Origin: Panicum virgatum
Taxonomy: Eukaryota > Streptophyta > Magnoliopsida > Poales > Poaceae
Assembly (NCBI RefSeq): GCF_016808335.1
Contig: NC_053139.1
Coordinates: forward strand, 38,374,464-38,438,463
DNA length: 64,000 nt
Direction: 5' to 3'
Shown here: piece after piece, positions 57,052 to 64,000 of the stretch
Numbering within the stretch: the stretch's first letter is position 1
Layout: each line of letters opens with the position of its first letter
Notes under the pieces: model-generated
What the model was told of the DNA's origin: nothing
The model's input: only the letters and a program-made list of their open reading frames with translations
Databases searched by the model: none
Position numbers and translations under genes: made by a program

Positions 57052-57350
57052 TTAGCCCATTTTTTTCACGTAGTGATTGTAGCTGCAGCAGTATTTAGTA
57101 GTGATAGTGATGCGCACTCCCTCGGCGCAGCTCGGTGACCATGGTGACGACCCGCTCTGGGCCCCGCGGTTTCCGACGAGCTCCGCGAAGAAGAACCTCT
57201 TGGTCTTGTCCGGCATCTTACCGCTGTAGGTGACGTGGAAGTAGATCCTTCTGTCGCCCTCGTCCAGCACCGTGCGGTCCAGGGCGTGGGTGCCGATGCC
57301 GTTGATGTCCGAGAGCGTCGCGATGCCCTGCTCGACGCACGGCGAAGAAT
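57052..57350 (-). pseudogene. Second DUF3615-related fragment
   Basis: A minus-strand frame reads [18 protein letters not shown], then [24 protein letters not shown] and a tail with two cysteines, ending at 57052. The RFFFAEL segment parallels EQLFFAEL of the DUF3615 gene at 57947-59287, and the preceding strand/turn pattern fits. An acceptor-like GAGCAG precedes it; the (TA)n repeat lies upstream. No start or further exons were found, so it is called a remnant, though a real distal exon of an unmapped gene is possible. Confidence 0.5.
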
Positions 57351-57414
57351 CGTTAGCTGCTCCTAATAATATATATAAATATATATATAGTTATATACAT
57401 ATATACATAGGTGT

Positions 57415-57417
<3 letters not shown>

Positions 57418-57481
<64 letters not shown>
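57418..57481. repeat. (TA)n microsatellite
   Basis: About 31 TA units followed by GACACACACACACG; self-complementary and probably hypervariable. Confidence 0.97.
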
Positions 57482-57491
<10 letters not shown>

Positions 57492-57946
57492 CACGCATGC
57501 AGCTAGCTGCTTTTCCGCGTGAACGGCCAGCGATCAGTTGAAAAACAGGGGATTCATGCATGTACGGCTACTGGTGGAGAAGTTCAACTACGATCATTAT
57601 CTGCCCTTAGATTATTTTTGCATTTCTTTATTTCGGACAAGTCAGCTACTAGCTAGCCTTTAGAGTGCCAAATACATGAGCGAGCGACTCTCGTCGTACC
57701 TGTAGGGGATGGGATTCGATCAGTTACTGATCATGCATTTAGGTAAAACAAACATAGCTTGAACTCCATGGTCTTTTTTTTCTCCTACATTGGTAGTCTG
57801 GCCTGTTCCAGTACTTAACTAATTGTCCCCTAAATACGATGGGAGTGTCATGGACTGACTGCCGCTCCCAGTTAATTACGTTCTTCAGCTTGTTAATTGG
57901 GGTATTCCGTGTTCGCGTTGGACCAGTCGCCGTGATTGTCTGATTG

Positions 57947-59287
57947 ATGGACAAGCCAAAGGCATCGACCCCGGCTGCTGCTGCTTCCGCACTTGTTGGC
58001 CGGAGAGACCACAGCGCCGAGTCGGGGCAGGAGGGTGCCCTCGTGCAAGAGAGGATGGCGGCTATGAAGATTCTGCCATCAGGCCATGGTGCCGCCGCCG
58101 GCGGCGGCGGCTCATCGCTCTCGCCACCACCTGCTGCTCCATCTCCTCTCACTCTTTCTCTGTAAGTGAAAAGTTTAGACTTTCATTGTTTTCAAATTGT
58201 TGATGATATTTTTAATTTGCACGTCATGATTGATGCATCTCTGCAGGCAGAGCAACAGTACTGCTGGTACGCTACTGGTGGATGATGAGGAGCCTGATTC
58301 GCCAACATCTCCCGGGTCATGCAGTATTCCACCCGATGGTTACCCTCCACTCGTTAGGTCAGTAACTGAATCCCGCTATCGCTTATTATCAGGCTAGTGT
58401 CAGGTTCGCAGTGATTTAGCAATGGGATAGATAGTGGCAAAACTGACGTACTAGATCTCTCTCTCTCTGTTTTTTTTTCCAGAACCTTTTCTTTCGGCGA
58501 ATATGGGCCACCGCCACATCCTGTGAATCGAGAGCTGGCTGCATGCTACAACAATGCTAAGAGCAGCTCCACAGCAAGTCCGTGTATGGATGCATCATTC
58601 CAACCAATTCAAGAAGGCGACGAGCCTCCTATTTCCGGTGACTTGGGTTACGGTATGTACTCATCTGACTACAGCGTAGAGCCTCGGTTCGCCGTTCGTC
58701 AGGCAACTGAGTTTGCAGAGATCGCGCTGCAGTGTCATAACGATGATCCAAGCAACGAGGTATGTGTGTGTATATAAACCCCACCAATTATTGATCATTA
58801 CACAATTTTGCGCCTTTCAATTAACATGCTGCTGAACATTAATGTGCATCTAATTATCAGGTGAAGTATGAACTTGTAAAGGCCACAGTGAGCAGTTACA
58901 TGTTTGAAGGTAGTGGTAATTACGGCCATGTCAACTTCACCGCCAGGGCAAAGCAAGATGGTTGTTCAGAGGAGCAGCTGTTCTTTGCAGAGCTGAATCT
59001 GCGAGGCTTGAAAACTTTGACGTGCTTTCGTTCCTTAGAAGGGAAGGAAGATCGAGTTGGTTAGTCTCTCCTTGCTCATTTGATTTTGTTTATTTGCTTT
59101 CTATATACTATAGTTGTTGTCTAACTAACATGTACATGAGATGGTGGCAGGTGGGCGTATGAGGATGGACACGGAAGCCAAAGGTGTACACCTGGAGCAC
59201 TGTTACGCGTGTGATAATGAACTGAAGCACCCACGGGATGGAGCGTCGTATCAAGCCGGCCATAGGACTGGGCGACTTCAACGCTAG
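57947..59287 (+). CDS. DUF3615 domain protein
   Basis: Function unknown; the domain family is expanded in grasses. Five exons (57947-58161, 58247-58357, 58483-58759, 58861-59059, 59151-59287) give 312 residues in phase. The start MDKPKAS at 57947 is the first ATG of the open exon. The N-terminal third is low-complexity (Ala/Gly/Pro/Ser). The domain begins around ATEFAEIALQCHNDDPSNE, continues VKYELVKATVSSYMFEG, YGHVNFTARAK and EEQLFFAEL, and ends with a Cys/His cluster (EHCYACDNELKHP) and AGHRTGRLQR. The HNDDPSNE|VKYEL junction is the same splice position as in the pseudogene at 51647-55484, on the opposite strand, indicating local duplication. No membrane segment or signal peptide. Confidence 0.82.
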
Positions 59288-59416
59288 TAATGTCCCTAAG
59301 CTGTCTACAGTGGAAGCTGCCACGTGGTCACATGGTTCGAGTGACCGAGTCCTAGACTCGTGTCAGTGTCCACCTATCTTATAACTTGCTTGACCCATGC
59401 ATGGCAAGAGTATGAT

Positions 59417-59747
59417 GGTCCTGTTTGGTTTTGTGCGCTAGTGAGTGCTAAGAAACTTTGACCGCTAATTACGATATTAAATAAAGTTAGTTTACAAAAT
59501 CAATTTCAGAACCCATGCGCTAGGAATCCTGAATAATCTAATGAGGCCTCTAACTGCATGATTAGAGGATAGTTACTGTAGCATTTACTGTAGTCAATTA
59601 TCAATTAATTACCGTCATTAGATTCATCACGAAAAGTTATACCCATCCCTAAAAGGTTTTACAAATAGACTTCATTTAGTACTCCATTCATTTGAGTTTT
59701 TTTGGGAAATGTGCGCGCTAGAGCGCTAGCGTGTTCCAAACTGGACC
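59417..59747. mobile_element. MITE with GGTCC(T/A)GTTTGG termini
   Basis: GGTCCTGTTTGGTTTTGTGC at the left pairs with CCAAACTGGACC at the right, and CGCTAG motifs are near both ends. The interior holds AATTACCGTCATTAGATTCA, common in grass MITEs. The target duplication is not clear. Confidence 0.6.
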
Positions 59748-59814
59748 TATGTGTGTTAAACATGTGTCTTTTAATAATAAAGTACTCTAAAATAATTATT
59801 GTATATATGCACTA

Positions 59815-60015
59815 CTACATAGCGAATCTTTAATCCTCTACATGTGTCACAGCTGATATTGGGCTCTGGACTAATATGAACATTAGTCCTGGTTCCAACG
59901 CCTAGGAACAAAGGGCTTTTTAGCCCGGTTGGAGCCACTAACCGAAATTAAAAGTCTATCTTTAGTCCCAGTTGGTGTTACCACCCGGGACTAAAGATAG
60001 ACTTTTACTCCCAGT
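59815..60015. mobile_element. Hairpin-forming MITE remnant
   Basis: AAAAGTCTATCTTTAGTCCC (from 59950) pairs almost perfectly with GGGACTAAAGATAGACTTTT (ending 60006) around a loop of about 15-20 nt (arms extend into GTTGGTG/ACC). Further TTTAGTCC/GGGACTAAA-like motifs occur upstream. The motif is typical of an abundant grass MITE family. Confidence 0.65.
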
Positions 60016-60483
60016 CTACATGTGACTTTTGAACAAAAAATTGTTTGGATGAAATGAAATCTTATATAGGAGGAGCAACTTCTAAGGGCGTTAAAAGACC
60101 TCATAACTAATAATTGCAGTATTGAAAATAAGCATCAATTAGCATGAATGCTATGAGTCGAAGCATGTGTATAGGTTTGACCCAACAAGACCGTTGACAT
60201 ACCAGAGAGGTGTCCAACTTATAGTATACACACACGCACTGTGTGTTGTAGGTTTCAGCACAATAGAAAGGGTGCCTTGCCTGGAGTGTCAGGACTCCAG
60301 AGGTAATGACTTCTCAAGGAAGGGCTTTGTTTATGTTGACATTACATCTATTGCTGAGCTCTATAGCTTATATGTATAAACTATACAATATTTGACCATT
60401 TGTTGATTTATGTGATCACATATTGCTGTGTTGTGGGGTCAGCAGCTAACAACACTAACTTCGCTACTGGAGAAAATTCTGGT

Positions 60484-61162
60484 TTAAATTGGTTCCCATT
60501 TGCACCCAACCAGTAATTGAGATGTTGCTGGAAGAGTAGGGTTTTTTAGAGGCCAGAAGAATGGTTGTGACACTGGTCTCCATATTGAGTCTGCACAATT
60601 TTTAGTTCCTGTTTGCAAGTCTTTGTAGATCTTGTGTTTAGAGCTCTGGACCCCTGTTCCAAAGCTCTTGTTTGTACTGGCTACTATTTTTTCTCCCTCT
60701 AACGAAAAACGTGCCAGGCTGGATGGTGAAAAAAGTGTCTGTAGATCTCTGGTAGAGCTGTTGGTCTCATGTTCTTCTGAGGTGGATGTTTTTTCAAAGA
60801 ACCTCTTCGAAGAGGACATGGAGCTCATTTCACTTAAAAGGAAACAATTGATCTGGTTTATGAGGAAAACTGAGCCCGAAGACTCCGGCTTTGAAGACGG
60901 ATGTTCTAAACTCTGCCATGTTTGCCGTGCATTATGTGGTATTATGTTGTATGTCATGTATTTATTCATTCAATGGAACAATGTGATTCAGTTTGGGCAG
61001 TGCTCCAAAACTCAAATGGGGAAAAAAGAATTCCAGAACTTTTTAGTGCAAATCCTCTGTTCTGTCAGTACAACCATACCTGGATTAAAAGGAAGAAATA
61101 TTATAGAAATGGACTCATTTCATCAGCACAAGTCCAGCCCACTCTATAGACAATCATTCTAG
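60484..61162. other. Unassigned open frames on both strands
   Basis: A 176-codon plus frame (60632-61162) and a 161-codon minus frame (60484-60969) overlap. The minus frame has a Ser/Lys-rich composition and a segment KRFFEKTSTSEEHETNSS, the plus frame a hydrophobic stretch near CGIMLYVMYLFI. Neither is recognised. One may be a remnant of a transposon protein, and both may be chance. Confidence 0.25.
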
Positions 61163-61428
61163 CAAAGGAGACTGGCATATTGAGGTTTTCATTTCCTGTC
61201 CCGTTAATACGTATATACTGTAACAAACGATGCAACAGATAGCAACTGTACCATGATACCAGTGTTCGGACATACAAGGCATTCTATTAAGAACATAAAC
61301 ATAAACATAAAGATGAACAAGCAATCAATGAACACCGACTACTCCTTTCCTCTGTCATTCATTTCCAGCCACTTCAGGGCTGATCTGGTCCTAACAATTG
61401 AACAATAACCAGTCTTTGCACTCGGTCC

Positions 61429-63421
61429 TCATTCATCGCCATCCTCATTTTCATCAATCCCTACCCAGCGAGTGAATGCAAACAGAAATTCCTTGAAGCT
61501 CACCATGCCGTTCTTGTCCCAATCCATTTCTTCTGGTGCCATTTAAAAAGGGTAAATCAGTAAATGTTAGGATTGGGAAACGACAATGAGTTTCACAACA
61601 CCAACTGAAATTATAAAACTGTATTTTTATAATAAGGGACGATTGCTGCAAACCATTTGGTAACAGGTAAAGTACAACTTTAAATGACTAGAGGTGTTGA
61701 ACAAACATTAGGAAGTTTGTCATTTTCATGAGTAGATGCCTTTCTTTTGCAAGAAGCATTTTGATTTAAAGACACTTTCCCCCCAATTCTACCTCTTTTC
61801 TCTCTCAGCAAAGACGGGCAGGTACCAGAGACTCGTCCAAACCAGAAGAAAACATGGTGGTTCACTTCACGAAAAGGAACTTTGACAAAGACTAGTAGGT
61901 CATGGTATGGAGCTACCAAGAAATGGAAAACTCACCAAATCTTTTCATGGCTATACGCCCAGATGAGCGCTCTCCAGTTGTAGTCTCATTTATTGCTTCG
62001 ATCATCTCATCTTTGCTCACGTACCCATCTTTGTTCTTATCCAGGAAGACAAATGCATCAACCAAGGTCTCAAAAGTTGCCTCAAGATTTCCTAGTCCCA
62101 TTTTTATTTTCTGTGAAGTAGGTCAAGGGAACAGGAAAGCGCCTGACAGAAACGGCATAAAAGATCTAAAGTAGAACCTGAATGCAGGAATTTTCACATG
62201 TACAATGTGCTGAAAATTTGGGGCTTAAAAACAACCCTTCCCCAGACCCCGCACAGTGCGGGAAGCCTACGGCACTGGGTACGCCCTTTTTTTAATGTGC
62301 TGAAAATTATATAACCCAATTAGACTTACAGTGTGATGAGAATTTCATGGAAAACAGTTTTCTGTTGATACAGTGCAGTGGTATCTTAAAGTGTGCCAGT
62401 AAGAGGCATATTTAATTCTATAAACGAACTACCAACTAAAATAACATTTGCATGCCTCCGTAGCAACACTACACGATGTGAACAATAAATCTAAGGAAAC
62501 ATTCAGATTGCTATTATATGAATTATGAAGGATACTGCTTCTGTGACAGCTGGTTCATTAAGAAGATAAACAAGGCACAGAAAGACAATGAACTCATTGA
62601 AACTCATGCCCATATCTTCATTTATATCACAAGCTTCAAAGAGATCACATATCTCTTCCTCTGTGAATGAGATTTCCAGCTTCTGAAAACAATGCTTCAG
62701 TTCTTCTTTATCTATTTCACCATTGGAATCTTCATCTGCAAATGAAAAGGCAATCCACTTCTTGACACATGAGTGAGAATATGAAAAAAACAGATAAAGC
62801 CCAAATTAATTAGCACCAGTTAGTGAGTACTCATCAGAGAACAACATTCTCTTCCACATGGCTCGTTTTGATTACTGCCTGTCATACATGCTTTCTTTTG
62901 AAGTACAAAGTAGAGACTGGATATCTCTAGCTCTCTATAACTCTACCTTCCAAGCTACAAACATGTATTATATATTTAAATGCTTAGGAGCTATGCGTAC
63001 AATGATTTATTAAATGAATAAATAGAAACTTATATGTAAAACAGCATTTAATGGGTTACTCAAACTGTCAGGTCTGGTTCTGAATATTGAGAATACTGTT
63101 GATAAGATATGCTCCATCACCCCCATCACAGGATTGCCCCCATTGAAATTTCACAAACTATATGCATGAAAGGATATTAAAGAGTGACTGGTGGTCCAGA
63201 GCACAGGCAAAGGTGTAGGACTCACCAAATTGCTCGAAGATAGTCTTGCATTTCCTAAAACTCTCATCGATTCTGGGAAACTTCATGACGATACCATCGA
63301 ACGATTTCAGTGTAGTTCCATGCAACGCTCTCTGCTGCATGGCACCCACCATCCTCGCCTCCAGCTTTGAACCATGGAAACTCCGCTTGCTGGTGTCTTG
63401 CCGTCCAAGTACAGCCCCCAT
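61429..63421 (-). CDS. Calcium-binding EF-hand protein (CML21/22-like)
   Basis: Calmodulin-like calcium sensor. Four coding exons on the minus strand (63421-63226, 62735-62536, 62110-61936, 61532-61429) give 224 residues in phase. The N-terminus MGAVLGRQDTSKR resembles the G2-bearing start of Arabidopsis CML21. HGTTLKSFDGIVMKFPRID precedes four EF-hands. EF1 is DEDSNGEIDKEE (residues 66-77), EF2 is degenerate around DINEDMGMSFNE, EF3 is DKNKDGYVSKDE and EF4 is DWDKNGMVSFKE. The tail TRWVGIDENEDGDE is acidic. EF1, EF3 and EF4 keep acidic residues at positions 1 and 12 and should bind calcium; EF2 lacks the central glycine in its usual place. Intron 2 carries a SINE-like insertion. The 5' UTR extends toward or beyond the window end (GC-rich at 63960-64000). 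Confidence 0.93.
62219..62293 (+). mobile_element. Short SINE-like retroposon with 15-bp target duplication
   Basis: A 75-bp insert from TGGGGCTTAAAAAC through CACTGGGTACGCCC to a poly-T end lies between perfect direct repeats AATGTGCTGAAAATT (62204-62218, 62294-62308). The pyrimidine-rich CCAGACCCCGCACAGTGCGG block and the T-run end look like a 5'-truncated grass SINE. It lies in CML intron 2. Confidence 0.8.
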
Positions 63422-64000
63422 GCTATCAGTTCAGATACTGACCCCCAAAAAAAAAACAGTAAAAGAAGTCCCCAATCTGCTACACACAGAGCAGCTGAAA
63501 TCTGAAAATGAATAGCAACCGAGTTAAGCATCATCGCTCAGGCATGGCAGCTGTTCCAGGTAGCACAATACTATAACGCAAGTAGTGGAAGCAATCAAGA
63601 CACTGAACAAGAACAAGAGGCTGTCTGAAACTCTGAACTCCGAACAAACTGATTGAATCACTAGAACAGGATTTCACCATCGTAATCACACACCATATCC
63701 ATATGCAAGCATGGAATCGGATAACATATACATCAACAAGAAACAACAGAGTATCTTAAAAAAAGGATATCAGGTGTTCCCGATTCCACCTGAGGAAAGG
63801 GGAATCCTAGCCACTTGGTTCTCAGAGCACCACAACAATATTCCATCAAAAGTAAATCAAGAAGCAGGAAGCTGCGTACGCTCAAGAAGATCGACACGAG
63901 CTAGCGTGGAATCAAACGGCGGCGGGAAGGTGGGGGGAAAAGAAAAAGATTGCAAGACGAGGAGCGCTTGCCTGGGACGCCGCCGCCGCCGCCTCGCGGC
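63422..64000 (-). promoter_or_regulatory. 5' leader region of the CML21/22-like gene
   Basis: Upstream of the ATG (63421) on the minus strand the sequence is AT-rich, then becomes GC-rich with (GCC)n at 63975-64000. This suggests a 5' UTR intron and a first non-coding exon cut by the window edge. Frames here are not proteins. Confidence 0.4.

Noticed and set aside
57272..57541. Tyr/Ile-repeat frame
   Set aside because: It is the translation of the (TA)n microsatellite.
1..64000. CRISPR arrays, operons, prophage or organellar insertions
   Set aside because: The tandem repeats seen (33, 38, 46, 48 and 49 bp) have no regular unique spacers, the genes have spliceosomal introns, and no phage or organelle genes appear.
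1..64000. tRNA and rRNA genes
   Set aside because: I saw no cloverleaf-like box A/box B combination or rRNA sequence by eye. A covariance-model scan (for example tRNAscan-SE) would be decisive and could not be run.

Overview
This 64-kb window is nuclear DNA from a grass (Poaceae), most probably a panicoid. Its genes have many short GT-AG introns and GC-rich first exons, and several protein families are typical of grass chromosomes. The spaces between genes hold small grass transposons: Stowaway, Tourist/PIF, hAT, CACTA-derived and Mutator-type elements, Ty1/copia retrotransposons, LINE tails and a SINE remnant. No bacterial, viral or organellar block and no CRISPR array is visible.

Layout. 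1-1.5 kb: last two coding exons of an SFT2-type Golgi vesicle protein (+). 2.2-4.0 kb: class I fructose-bisphosphate aldolase (+), with an apparent GC-AG intron. 5.5-10 kb: RGLG-type copine/RING E3 ubiquitin ligase (-). 10-17.7 kb: transposon-rich, including a copia element whose two terminal repeats face each other inside a 5-bp target duplication, with a hAT element nested in it. 17.8-18.3 kb: a small acidic protein of unknown function (+). 19.2-35.5 kb: a plastid MscS-like mechanosensitive channel of the MSL2/MSL3 type (-), with 13 coding exons; one intron carries a full-length but decayed copia retrotransposon. 35.9-39.3 kb: a hAT element, a long foldback element and promoter sequence. 39.4-42.4 kb: an eight-exon secreted subtilisin-like protease (+). 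42.4-46.9 kb: repeats, including a PIF-type element nested in a Mutator-like element. 47.1-49.4 kb: an ArfGAP/C2-domain protein of the AGD12/ZAC type (+). 49.4-57.3 kb: a LINE remnant, a DUF3615 pseudogene split by a retroposon, and a second DUF3615 remnant. 57.9-59.3 kb: an apparently intact DUF3615 gene (+). 59.4-61.2 kb: small transposons and an unassigned ORF. 61.4-63.4 kb: a four-EF-hand calcium-binding protein of the CML21/22 type (-), whose 5' UTR runs off the window end.

The genes do not form a pathway or cluster, apart from the three local DUF3615 copies. Exon models were built by hand from splice signals and reading-phase continuity. Every multi-exon CDS described as complete closes in frame across its junctions. 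Family assignments rest on remembered family features and have not been checked by database search. I found no convincing new multi-gene system. The most unusual structures are the inverted-LTR copia element (13449-16821) and the GC-AG intron in the aldolase gene.
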